Shown here: positions 1 through 8,554 of the stretch, piece by piece
Layout of the letters: the number at the start of each line of letters is the position of its first letter
Position numbering within the stretch: position 1 is the stretch's first letter
Assembly: GCA_024741835.1 (NCBI GenBank)
Contig: JAENRP010000087.1
Coordinates: 78,772 to 93,826, forward strand
From: Diplocarpon mali
Taxonomy: Eukaryota > Ascomycota > Leotiomycetes > Helotiales > Drepanopezizaceae
Direction of reading: 5' to 3'
DNA: 15,055 bases
The notes under the pieces: model-generated
Database searches by the model: none
Told to the model about the DNA's origin: nothing
The model's input: the letters and a program-made list of their open reading frames with translations, nothing else
Position numbers and translations under genes: made by a program

Positions 1-849
1 GGTAGCCGCAAATCCGAGCCGGGGACGGAACTCGGGACTTTCGTCGCTTCTTGGATGGCGCGAGGCCGAGCGGGAGACGGAGGATCTCCTACGTGCTGTG
101 ATGTTTGTCGAGAGGGAGGGCGGAGAGGTGTTGATGAGAAGCCATTCAGACCCGGATTGCGACGAGAGATGAGATGGCGGAGAGCTTGTCGCGATAAGAT
201 TTCCTCTCATGCCTCGCTGCCGTCAGACGGGGCCCGGGCAGCGCGCCCCGAGCTTTTGCCGCCGGCCAGTGATGTCATACGACGAGGTTGCCGGCGACAC
301 CTCGCCGGCTCTTCTCGCAGACCCTTCTCGCCGGCCCTCATGTCGCCGCCGCTCACTGCGAGCCAGGATTCCGGTATGCTCGGCTCTCCACCATCAACCC
401 CCCCCGACGCAGGATCAACGCTCGTACGTCACGTCATCGCTGACCACAGGCCTGCGTGCTTCTTCGCCGCCGCAGGGCACGTAACGCGCGGATCCTACCG
501 TTGCTTCTGCCAGTGGCCCGTGAGATGTGCGACGGTCAGGGGCCCCAAAGGCGGCCTCGGTCGGAATTGTGCCTCCGTGGCAAAAGCACCGGGAATACAA
601 TTCATTTGGCTCGCGACCCGCTGCCGCCGCGCCCCCTCGATGCCGGGAACACCAAAGTGCGACGCACGCGCAAACAATCGCCGTGGCAGAGCGGTGGGAG
701 ATTCGCGACTGAGCTCTCGTGGTATTTCTTCCGCATCGCGAAGGTTGGCATTCCGGCTGCGGTTTTCGGAACCCGCCGGCCCTGGGCAGAGGAAGACGGC
801 CTCGACCGCTTGATATGCAATCCGAGGCGGATGCTGCCGAGAGGTGCAG
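1..849. other. GC-rich stretch without a recognisable gene
   Basis: Several open frames of 60-250 codons overlap here on both strands, but none shows a recognisable domain. Their compositions are dominated by Arg, Pro and Ser, as expected when GC-rich DNA is read out of frame, and no frame is joined by convincing introns to another. The last part (from about 796) may be a further, weaker extension of the dispersed repeat that is clear from 850 on. I see no RNA gene here. A gene whose other exons lie left of the window cannot be excluded. Confidence 0.4.
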
Positions 850-1490
850 GCATCTTTTTTCTTCTTAACGTGCTTCAGTACTTCGAACCTGTGAGGCACG
901 AGCGGAAGACGCTGGGTGTAATTTGAGATCCAAGGACAAACGAGTATCAAATCTCCTCGTGTCTTTACTATCCAGCCTAGTGTACCTGTGATTCCCATTT
1001 CCCGAGATAAGAGTCTAAACCCGTACCTTGATCGATAGTTGATCCCTCGAAGTCGGAGGCGAGTATATTCTTCAAAGATGCTTCGAAATAGAGCGTCGCC
1101 TGGGATTCCCTATTCTAAGACAAGCCCTTGACGCTACTAGCGGCTATATATTTGATTGTATCAAGCGTCTCCCTAGCAGGCGGTAGCAATCTCGGTCGAG
1201 ACCCTTCTTATCGGCTTTACAACTCTTTCGAAACGTATCCTTTTCCTTCCTCCTCCTGAAACACTGTTACCCGCCTTGGTTTTCATTGTATGCTTCGTTA
1301 AGCCTTTCCTCCTCCCATAGGTAGGTATTCGCACAATGCTAGAGTAGACGAGTAGCGGTCGAAAGTCGAGGGTATGTATAGAAGAGGTGGTATGAAACAT
1401 GTTCGTTGCGAAGCTTTTGAAGAGTGCTGGCTTTGTTCGACTTGGGGTTGGATTCGTTCGTAGTCGGAAGGACTCAATCTCGGCTCTGCA
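850..1490 (+). repeat. Dispersed repeat, copy A
   Basis: This segment aligns along its length, in the same orientation, with 10612-11224. Shared anchors include TTCGAAACGTATC (1229 here, 10973 there), GTATGCTT followed by TAAGCCTTTCC, the GTCGATAG/ATCGATAG block near 1030 and 10792, and a common right end CTCGGCTCTGCAG (1478-1490). The copies differ by many transitions and small indels, so the family is old. Both copies carry an open frame of about 75 codons on the minus strand, but the two frames are not the same frame, so I do not treat them as genes. The element class is unknown. A minisatellite starts at the base after its right end. Confidence 0.75.
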
Positions 1491-1718
1491 GGCTCTTCAG
1501 CTCTTCAACTCTATAGGCTCTTCAGCTCTTTAGCTCTTCAACTCTATAGGCTCTTTAGCTCTTCAGCTCTTCAGCTCTTCAGCTCTTTAGCTCTTCAGCT
1601 CTTCAGCTCTTTAGCTCTTCAGCTCTTCAGCTCTTCAGCTCTTCAGCTCTTCAACTCTGTAGGCTCTTCAGCTCTTTAGCTCTTCAGCTCTTCAGCTCTT
1701 CAGCTCTTCAGCTCTTCA
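1491..1718. repeat. 9-bp minisatellite, about 25 units
   Basis: Tandem units of CTCTTCAGC and its variant CTCTTTAGC run for about 228 bp, interrupted three times by a CAACTCTATAGG or CAACTCTGTAGG variant that marks a longer internal period. The main variation is C versus T in TTCAG/TTTAG. CTGCAGG lies immediately outside each end (1486-1492 and 1723-1729). Any open frame through it (for example on the minus strand) is a by-product of a period divisible by three. Confidence 0.95.
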
Positions 1719-1729
1719 AGAGTCTGCAG

Positions 1730-2255
1730 GTTCGTAGGAGAGACCGCGTACAGGGGGGGAGTCGCCGCATCTTGTGAGACGTCTGGGTAGACGGTCCTCC
1801 CGTCGAGTCCCGTCGGACGGGTCTCGGGCGATCCAGCCTGGAGCCTCCGACGTGCCAACGGGAGATCCTCCTCGCCCGGGAAGAGATCTGAGCAATTGAT
1901 CCTCTGCATGGCTCGCTCCAATCCGGCATCTTCCGATCGATTGCGGCCAAGATCAATCGACGTCGGCAGTCGGGCCTCGGCGTGGTCGGCGGCCCAGCCA
2001 TCTCCCGCGGGGGCTGCCGAAAGATGCCACTCGACCTCTCGCCCTCTCGCGGCTCCGTGCCGTGGGCGTGGCCGGCGTCAGCTCGCCGTCGGCTGCTGAG
2101 ATGCTCGTCGCGCCTCCGCTCGGCCTGACCCCGGATGTCGGCCCGTCCGGGGCTGCCGCGTCGGATCCCCTGTCGCGGCCGGCTTGGTCATCACCTCGTG
2201 ACCTCCCCTCCGCCGTCCCGCATCCTCGTGCTTTTCTCTTGACCCTTCTCTTCGT
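1730..2255. other. GC-rich intergenic stretch, no gene seen
   Basis: Between the 9-bp minisatellite and the leader region of the hydrolase gene I see no recognisable protein domain on either strand. Open frames of 60-160 codons exist on both strands but are low-complexity Pro/Ser/Arg translations. The distal part may serve as promoter for the hydrolase; no clear TATA box is visible. Confidence 0.4.
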
Positions 2256-2360
2256 CTTCAGTCCGCCCTCGTCGTCGTCAGTCCGCCCTCGTCGTCGTCT
2301 TCAATCCACCCTCGTCGTCGTCTTCACTCCGCCCTCGTCGTGGTCTTCAATCCGCCCTCC
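2256..2360. repeat. Tandem repeat of 20-23 bp upstream of the hydrolase
   Basis: Five units of the form CTTCAGTCCGCCCTCGTCGTCGT follow one another at 2256, 2279, 2299, 2322 and 2345. The second lacks three bases and the last is truncated. They lie about 330-430 bp before the proposed start codon, in the CT-rich stretch typical of a fungal leader or proximal promoter. Possible function is inference only. Confidence 0.85.
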
Positions 2361-2689
2361 CCTTCCACCATCCACCGCCCCAGCGTTCCTTGAAACATCC
2401 CCCGCGGCCATGACGCACGTCTGCCCGACCACCGACATCACCATCCCAGAGGCCCGGCCAAGCGCGCGACGGGGCCGGCGACTCCACCAGGTCTTGTTCC
2501 AACCTCACCGTCTGCCAGCCAAGCATGGCTGAATAGAAGCAGAAGACCGCAGCCAGACTCGTCTCTCTCCTCTGCAAAGCTTCGCATCGCCCGCTTTCCA
2601 GTCCATTCCCAAACCGCTGCCCTCAAGCCAGGCCGACCTCCCTACCGCGCGTACCGACCCCGACACCGACGACGCCTTGCGGCGACTGC

Positions 2690-4156
2690 ATGACTAAGCC
2701 CCTGCATTCGCCCCCCCCTGAGCCACAACTCCTGCGTACGCTGCACTCGCCTGTCTCAAACTCGGACATCTCCTCCCACCACTTCTCCACCGCTCGACAC
2801 ATATCTCGAACCCTCGTCCGCGAGCCTGCTCTGCGCCCTCCCTTCCTCATGCGAGGCTGGTACTTCTGCTTCCTCTGGATGAAGGCTGTCATCTGGCGTG
2901 GCCTCATGGCCATCGGCATGAAGTTCCACCACGCCGCCCACCCCAAGCCGCCCTCGCCCAACTTCAAGATTCTGATCCCCTCGCGCCTCTCCCCCGTCGG
3001 CGGTCAGTTCAAGCTCGTCTTCTACGTGCCCGACTCCTACTACGCCCCCGACGGGAGGGACCGCTACCCGGTCGTCGTCAACTTCCACGGGGGCGGCTTC
3101 ACCCTCGGCACCGGCACAGACGACGCGCGCTGGGCCTCGGCGGTCCTGAAGCACGTCGGCGCCATCTTCGTCTCGGTGGAGTACCGGCTGGCACCCGAAT
3201 TCCCCTTCAGCATCGGCGTCGAGGATGGCACAGACGCCCTGATATACCTGGCTGCGCACGCCGAGGAGCTGCGTCTCGACCCCCGGCGCATGGCCCTCTC
3301 GGGCTTCAGCGCCGGCGGCAACTTTGCCTTCACCGTCCCCCTCATGCTCCACGATCTCCGGAACGACGCCGGCCGGCGCACCCTCCACGCGCAGACCAAC
3401 ACCCACGCCCTCGCCGCCTACAAGTCGACCTCGACGCTCTCCCTCGCGCGCCCCACGCTGGTGCAGACCAACTCCTCGTCGCACTCGGTCATCAAGCTCT
3501 CCGACCTGGAACCGACGGCGCTGGAGATCGACCACAAGATCCCCGACCTCGAGATCTGCGCCATCGTGTCCTTCTACCCGCCCACCGACTTCCGCCAGAC
3601 CCGCGCGCAGAAGCGCTGCACGAACCCCGCGCCGGAGAAGAACCTGCCCCCCATCCTCACCAACCTGTTCGACCAGTCCTACATGCCCGACTGCCACACC
3701 GACCTCGCGGACCCCTACCTCTCGCCCGCCGCCGCCGCCGACCGCGACCTCGCCGCCGCCTACCCCGAGGACATCGTCCTCTACACGTGCGAGTACGACA
3801 TGCTGAACGTCGAGGGCATCGCGTTTGGGAAGCGCCTCACCTCGCCGGGGGTGAACAAGACGCTGCACGGCGGCCTGATCAAAGCCGTGCCGCACGCCTT
3901 CGACAAGAAGCCCAACCCGCTGCACTTCCCCGAGGCCGCGGACAAGTGCTACGGCGAGGCTTGCGCCCACCTCCGGAGGGTCTTTGGGGACCTGGTCAGT
4001 CTCGAGGAACGCACGCAGCTGGACCAGGTCGAGCGGGTGGAGAGGTTCGACGACGAGGAGGCCGAGGCCGGGCGGGTGGCCGCGAAGGGGAAGGAGAGGG
4101 CGAGGGCCGAGGAGCGGTCCGGGCTGGTGAAGGGGCCGGGGATGCCCGGGGTCTAG
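2690..4156 (+). CDS. Alpha/beta hydrolase of the HSL (fold-3) family, probable esterase/lipase
   Basis: This is an uninterrupted 488-residue reading frame. It carries the hormone-sensitive-lipase-type signature: the oxyanion-hole motif HGGG at residues 133-136, the nucleophile elbow GFSAG at 205-209 with Ser207, a probable catalytic Asp370 in YTCEYD, and His402 in VPHAF. Enzymes of this family hydrolyse carboxylic esters of small or acyl substrates; the substrate here cannot be read from the sequence. A hydrophobic stretch (about 55-78) precedes the core and may anchor the protein to a membrane. Between the nucleophile region and the strand AIVSFYPP (291-298) lies an insert of roughly 60 residues rich in Thr and Ser, and a charged Glu/Arg tail of about 45 residues follows the core. 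The start is uncertain: Met1 and Met54 (2849) both have poor translation contexts, and the first 50 residues look unlike the conserved core. A long open frame on the opposite strand is an artefact of GC-rich codon use. Confidence 0.9.
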   Translation: MTKPLHSPPPEPQLLRTLHSPVSNSDISSHHFSTARHISRTLVREPALRPPFLMRGWYFCFLWMKAVIWRGLMAIGMKFHHAAHPKPPSPNFKILIPSRLSPVGGQFKLVFYVPDSYYAPDGRDRYPVVVNFHGGGFTLGTGTDDARWASAVLKHVGAIFVSVEYRLAPEFPFSIGVEDGTDALIYLAAHAEELRLDPRRMALSGFSAGGNFAFTVPLMLHDLRNDAGRRTLHAQTNTHALAAYKSTSTLSLARPTLVQTNSSSHSVIKLSDLEPTALEIDHKIPDLEICAIVSFYPPTDFRQTRAQKRCTNPAPEKNLPPILTNLFDQSYMPDCHTDLADPYLSPAAAADRDLAAAYPEDIVLYTCEYDMLNVEGIAFGKRLTSPGVNKTLHGGLIKAVPHAFDKKPNPLHFPEAADKCYGEACAHLRRVFGDLVSLEERTQLDQVERVERFDDEEAEAGRVAAKGKERARAEERSGLVKGPGMPGV

Positions 4157-4406
4157 CGTGGGGGGAGCTCGAGGTGGGCCGGCGTGTTTTTGCGGCTCGG
4201 CGGCCATCGATGATGGGGGCCGTCGGGAGACTGGGCGGCGGAAAATGACAGGACAGTACGGCCCAGCTCGCCCGTGCTGGCATGGAAACGGAGCGGCACT
4301 CTGGTGTATCGCCCTCGGGCTCGCGCGGGGCAGGGCAGGGGGCGTTGGATGGCGAACTTGGTAGACTTGATATCATAGACTGTATGTTTGCGCCGCACAG
4401 TCTCCA
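4157..4406. other. Downstream region of the hydrolase gene
   Basis: This G-rich stretch directly follows the hydrolase stop codon and presumably contains its 3' untranslated region. No recognisable coding frame or clear polyadenylation hexamer is visible. Confidence 0.4.
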
Positions 4407-4478
4407 TGCAGATTCCCGACTCGAGATCCGTGCAGATTCCCGACTCGAGATCAGTGCAGATTCCCGACTCGAGATTTC
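4407..4478. repeat. 24-bp tandem triplicate
   Basis: Three nearly perfect copies of a 24-bp unit beginning TGCAGATTCCCGACTCGAGA start at 4407, 4431 and 4455. Each contains the palindrome CTCGAG. Near identity points to recent duplication. The period is a multiple of three, so an open frame passes through it, but no gene is supported. Confidence 0.95.
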
Positions 4479-4689
4479 AGTGCTGATCTTGGCCGTTCTC
4501 TGGCGCCCTCCCTACGGGATCGGTCCGACTACGCCACCCCTCCAGCGAAAGCACCGAAGCGAGTGTCCCCGGGCGGAGCACGTGGACGGCCTCGCCACCC
4601 GGGCAGTGATGTATTCGTGCCACCCTTTTCCCTCCTTGAGGTTCAAGGGACGCACTGGCCGAGACCATGGCCGGTCTAGGTTGTGATTT

Positions 4690-5380
4690 TGGATTTCTAT
4701 TTTACGATTCTCTAGTCTAGATGGACGATGCTGGATTTTGGATTCGAATACTAGATCCGAGGGGTTGTTGGATTTGGACTGGATTCTGGATCTGGATTTT
4801 AGATTTTAGATTAGTAATCTCTAGTTCTTTAAACTGTGGATATTATTCTTGAGATAGTGGTTTAGATTTTGGATTTGGATATTAGGATAGTGATTTTTGG
4901 GTTTGGGATTATAGAAGTTGGGTTTTAATTAGTATAGTGATTTGGATTTTGGATTTCAAGTTTTAAATATTAGGATAATAATCTTTAGGTTTTGGATTAT
5001 AGATTATAGATATTAAGTATTAATTAGTATAATGATTCGGATTTTAGATTTAGACATTAGGATAGTGATCTTTGGGTTTGGGATTATAGAAGTTGGGTTG
5101 TTAGTTAATATTAGTGATTTGGATTTTGGATTTTGAGTTTTAGATATTAGGATAATAATCTATAGATTTTAGATTATCGAAGTGAAGTTATTAATTAGAA
5201 TTAGTGATTTAGAATTTAAATATAAAATATCAAGGTAATAATCTTCAGCTTTTAGATTGTAGATTATAGATACTAAGTATTAATTAGCATAGTGATTCGG
5301 ATTTTGGCTCTAGACATTAGGATAGTAATCTTCAGCTCTTAGACTATAAAATAGGACTTTAGTCAAGGATTTCAGATCCT
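4690..5380. repeat. AT-rich decayed tandem array, unit about 87 bp
   Basis: The motif ATTAGGATARTRAT recurs at about 4881, 4969, 5056, 5146, 5229 (degenerate) and 5316, giving steps of 88, 87, 90, 83 and 87 bp. Early copies alternate between GATAGTGAT and GATAATAAT, which suggests a dimer of about 175 bp. A less clear copy lies before 4880. The strand reads as strings of GGATTTTGGATTT and TTAGATTATAGA with hardly any C. A GC-richer relative (5424-5492) directly beyond the right edge shows what the unit looked like before C-to-T and G-to-A change. No coding capacity is left. Confidence 0.85.
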
Positions 5381-5423
5381 AGGAGCGCTTCAGGTTCCCA
5401 GACCAAAATACCAGGTCTTTGAT

Positions 5424-5492
5424 CAGTGATTTCGATTTCGATTTCAGACACCAGGACAGCAATCTCACGCTCTCTAGACACGGGTACCAGGT
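5424..5492. repeat. Less-decayed unit related to the 87-bp array
   Basis: This segment aligns with 5290-5365 of the AT-rich array, but has C or G where the array has T or A: CAGTGATTTCGATTTC against TAGTGATTCGGATTTT, ACACCAGGACAGCAATC against ACATTAGGATAGTAATC, and CTCTCTAGACAC against GCTCTTAGACTA. It is offset from the last array copy by 134 bp rather than 87, so about 47 bp of extra sequence separates them. Confidence 0.7.
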
Positions 5493-5500
5493 CTCCAGTG

Positions 5501-5548
5501 CTTCCACGTCCCCGAGCTTCCACATCCCCGAGCTTCCACATCCCGACG
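5501..5548. repeat. 16-bp tandem triplicate
   Basis: Three consecutive copies of CTTCCACRTCCCCGAG start at 5501, 5517 and 5533; the third is slightly degenerate. They lie in the GC-richer sequence that follows the decayed array. Confidence 0.9.
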
Positions 5549-6889
5549 CTTCTCGCGAGACCGCCACGCGGGCTGTCTCGCTCGTATTCCAGAGTCCTCT
5601 GGTGGGGGGTTGGGGCGGAGATCCGGTGGTTGGGCGATTGCCGACGTGAGCAGGCCTCAGGGCAAGTTGGTATCTCAGCAGGCGGTGGTTTGGTAGGGTC
5701 GTGGCGTCGCTTGGCAAGGGGGTTCACCTCGCCTCCGGGTCGCGGTGCTCGATGTTGTGGCTGGTTGGATTTCGCAGAGGGAGAGGCGGTTGACGGCGAT
5801 GGATATGATAACGATGAAAAGAGGGGGGGGAGTGTCACGGCGGTAGAACAGATCTCTCGATGTGGCATCACGGCTCCGAGTGGCCGAATACAAGATGGGT
5901 GGGAGAGTGGAGGAGGGATGTGCTGGAACGTCGATATCAAAATCAAGGTCGCTATCAGCGTCCACACCTGATCAGACCTCCCTCACCCCTTTCTGGCTGA
6001 TACCGAGGACTCAGGTATTGGGATGGTCTGAGAATGCGTGTAGTGTCGCCGTCAATACAGATGGAGAACGTCAAGATTAGTGTGAGTGTAGATGTCAACG
6101 TCAGCTCCCATACAGATGCAATCTGGAGCATCATCTTCGTGTTCAGCCTCTCATACTTACAATCAAACCAAACGAGAAAAAGAGAAGGGCGCACGGTCTG
6201 GGTTGAGTCGATGCTAGTCGTTTACATGCGAGGTAGTGTTTCTGCGCCTCTCTACTATTGTTTCGGTTTGATGCTGTTATATCATTCTCTTCTATCCCAT
6301 CTGACAAGTCGCAGATTCGGGCGTCGCTGTTGCGGGTGGCAGGTGGCGGATGTCAGGTAACACGCAGCAGACAGGGAGACCAGGACGTCGACGGGTCCAA
6401 CAGCAGAAAGACAAAGTGCAAGTCAAGAAGATGACAGATGGCTCCATGTATTTCCTAGCCATTGTTCGACATCAGCAGACAGGTCGCTGTACTGGCTGGA
6501 TGCACAACCAGAGACTCGCCTGTGCTTGAGAGGAACCGTGATAGCGCGCAGAGGGCTCGGTGGCTTGCAGGTTCCAGGTCCATTTCCGCTGCGAGGGCAG
6601 CCTGGCTCGACTGGACTCTGGTAGACCTGGCCCCGCCCTGCCGTGGTGTTGTGGTATCTGGATTTACCGGACGACTGATTCATCTGCTTGAACTCGCCCG
6701 GGTGACCCAAGATGCGCTCCCCGCCCCACAACTGCACAGAAACCAGCCGGAGAGCATCTTCCGAGTCTCAACCGCCGCGCAGGAGGACGAGAGGTGTGTA
6801 ATTATGTAGGCGCACATACACCCCATCAGAGATGCCGCCGCGCCGGTATGCAAGCTACTCCCCACAAACCCGCTCCCAACTGCATTCCG
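5549..6889. other. Intergenic stretch without a recognisable gene
   Basis: Between the 16-bp triplicate and the 3' end of the GPI12-like gene, open frames of 60-180 codons occur on both strands. None shows a domain, a credible signal peptide with a mature protein, or convincing intron junctions. A minus-strand frame ending near 5359 begins with a hydrophobic segment but becomes Pro/Arg/Ser-rich and runs through the tandem repeats, so it is rejected as a gene. The part nearest 6890 should hold the 3' untranslated region of the de-N-acetylase gene. Confidence 0.4.
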
Positions 6890-7896
6890 CTACGACGCAG
6901 CGATCTCTTCCAGCCGGAGATCGTTCACGACCATGTACCGACTCAGCCCGATCCAGCCCCAGCGGAACCACCTCATCTGGCTCTGGTGCGCCGTTGTCAT
7001 CGCACTCTGCGCGCGCCTGACTTCCTGAATACCGCTCAGGAAGAGCAGTGGGCTGGGCTGTTCTCTCGTCGGCTTCTCGCCGACTGCCATGACGAGCACG
7101 CTGATGACCGAGTCCAAGACACTGCTGTACTTGCGCGCCATATTCACGGACGAGAGGCTGTACAGGTCGACGGGACACCCCCAGCCGGGACGATTGCGTA
7201 TCAAGGACGCGATGAAATGCCGCGCGCCGTGGAAGAGGGAGATGTGGTTCGGGTGAGATGAGACTCCCGAGGCGTCAAAGGTAATCAGGACATCGATGGT
7301 AGCGGTCGGCGCGTCAGCCGACTTGTTCTTCATGGGGTTCGAGAGATTCGGTGCAAAGGCAGAGGAGAGGAGCATGGCGATCTTCTGTTTATCCCAGGCT
7401 GTGGTGATGCTGTCCGGGAATTCTCTGCGGAGATGTGTCAGACTGGTCCCGAAGTATGGGGGTTGGAAGGGGGCGTACGGGCTCTCGACCACAAACACAT
7501 CGTCTTCATTCCGCAGACCCAGTGCCATGCCGCTCTTGACCAATTCCTTCTTGCGCGTCTCGCCCAGGCCGTCCGAGTCTCCTGCGACCGCAACGTCAGC
7601 GGAGGCCGGTGGCATCCTCCCGCACACGCACGCGAGCGCAACCTACCACTACTCAGACACAGGATCTTGACGTGATTCCCCAGCGCCGGTTCCGTGAGCG
7701 CCAGCAGGGTCGGCGCGAAGAACATGGCCTCATCATCAGGGTGAGCGATCAGGAGGCAGATGCGCTTGTTGCGCAGCCGGGGGAAGCGCGCGTGCGCTAT
7801 GCTGACGGTGTACAGCCAGGCCGAGATGACGACGAGGGGGATCGCGAGGATGGTGAGCCATTGCATGACGGGGAGTTGGTGGAATGCTGTCGGCAC
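6890..7896 (-). CDS. GPI12: N-acetylglucosaminyl-phosphatidylinositol de-N-acetylase (PIG-L family)
   Basis: Two exons, 7896-7647 and 7581-6890, join across a 65-nt intron (donor GTAGGT, branch-like GCTGAC, acceptor CAG) to give 313 residues, close to yeast Gpi12 length. The enzyme removes the acetyl group from GlcNAc-PI, the second step of GPI-anchor synthesis, on the cytosolic face of the ER. Residues 10-30 form one N-terminal membrane anchor. The metal-binding motif AHPDDE lies at 51-56. The intron splits the Gly codon of the next conserved block (GDSDGLGETRKKEL, from residue 84). The second conserved block, TFDASGVSSHPNH, lies at 184-196 with the His193/His196 pair. The C-terminus keeps the SRYMVVNDL segment. 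All family hallmarks are present, so the gene looks functional. It is divergent from the DUF7719-like gene. Its leader contains a CAACAACC-rich tract. Confidence 0.95.
7582..7646 (-). other. Intron of the GPI12-like gene
   Basis: The intron is 65 nt long and in phase 1. It reads GTAGGT at the 5' end (7646) and GGTCGCAG at the 3' end (7582), with GCTGAC about 15 nt before the acceptor. Without removal the frame does not join the AHPDDE exon to the DGLG exon. Confidence 0.92.
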
Positions 7897-8554
7897 GGAT
7901 TGAGGATTGGCAGTTGGGGGCGAGGGTGAGGGTGAGGGCGAGTATTTGCTTGCTGGCTGCAGAATGAAGAGGATGTGGGCGACGGATGGAGAATGGAAGA
8001 CAGCTGGCGGGTGATATATGTTGGTTGTGGGTTGTTGGTTGTTGGTTGTTGGGGTGGCTAAAGATCATCCCATGGAGAAACTAAGCGAGTGGCACTTTGA
8101 CGGCGGCCGCCAGATTTAAGGTTGACGCGCACGGGTATAAAGTGTGGGCAGTGCCCGGTCAGGTCTGACGGCACAACACCACGCCGTCAACCTTGTTCAT
8201 CCTTCGATCGCGATGCGGCTCGCGACAATGTCTGTTTGACCGACCGTGGTATTGCGGAGAGCGTGTGTGCAGGAGTGCGTGTGGCTTTGGGTCTTGCAAC
8301 GGGAACTGGAAGACCACACCAGACAGCGAGCGGAGGAGAGAAAACAACATCCAGCCGACTGGAAGAGGACACATCTTGCAGGAGAACCGGCCGAACGACA
8401 GAGACGGGATTGGAACAGCTGGCAGACGACCTGAAGAGAGCCACGGCCGAGGAAACAGAAAGCCGCGCAGTCGGCGATCGATGCCGGGTCTATCTGCCTC
8501 CTGGAACCTCCTTCAAACCTCCAAGCACGAGTCGCAACGCAGCCCTCGCTCCAG
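7897..8554. promoter_or_regulatory. Shared divergent promoter region of GPI12 and the DUF7719-like gene
   Basis: 658 bp separate the two start codons, which face away from each other, so both promoters must fit here unless they overlap the genes. A GTATAAAG sequence lies at 8133-8140, oriented toward the right-hand gene but about 415 bp before its start codon. The strand leading into GPI12 is rich in CAACAACC (8020-8053). Open frames of up to 264 codons between 8122 and 8916 overlap the start of the right-hand gene and show no domain, so I regard this part as leader or promoter. Confidence 0.6.
8020..8053 (-). repeat. GTTGTTG/CAACAAC simple tract in the GPI12 leader
   Basis: About 34 bp of GTTG and GTTGTTG units (read on + strand) lie 124 bp or more upstream of the GPI12 start codon. 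On the transcribed strand this reads CAACAACC, a type of unstructured tract often found in fungal 5' leaders. Confidence 0.7.

Noticed and set aside
55..813. Plus-strand open frame of 252 codons
   Set aside because: Arg/Pro/Ser-rich with no domain, overlapped by equally long frames on both strands, as expected of GC-rich non-coding DNA.
2756..4207. Minus-strand open frame of 483 codons opposite the hydrolase gene
   Set aside because: It mirrors the hydrolase coding strand. C/G at third positions keeps the antisense frame open, and the translation is Gly/Val/Glu/Arg-rich without any domain.
5359..5967. Minus-strand open frame of 202 codons with a hydrophobic N-terminus
   Set aside because: It runs through the 16-bp triplicate and the edge of the decayed array, and the region after the first 20 residues is Pro/Ser/Arg-rich low-complexity sequence.
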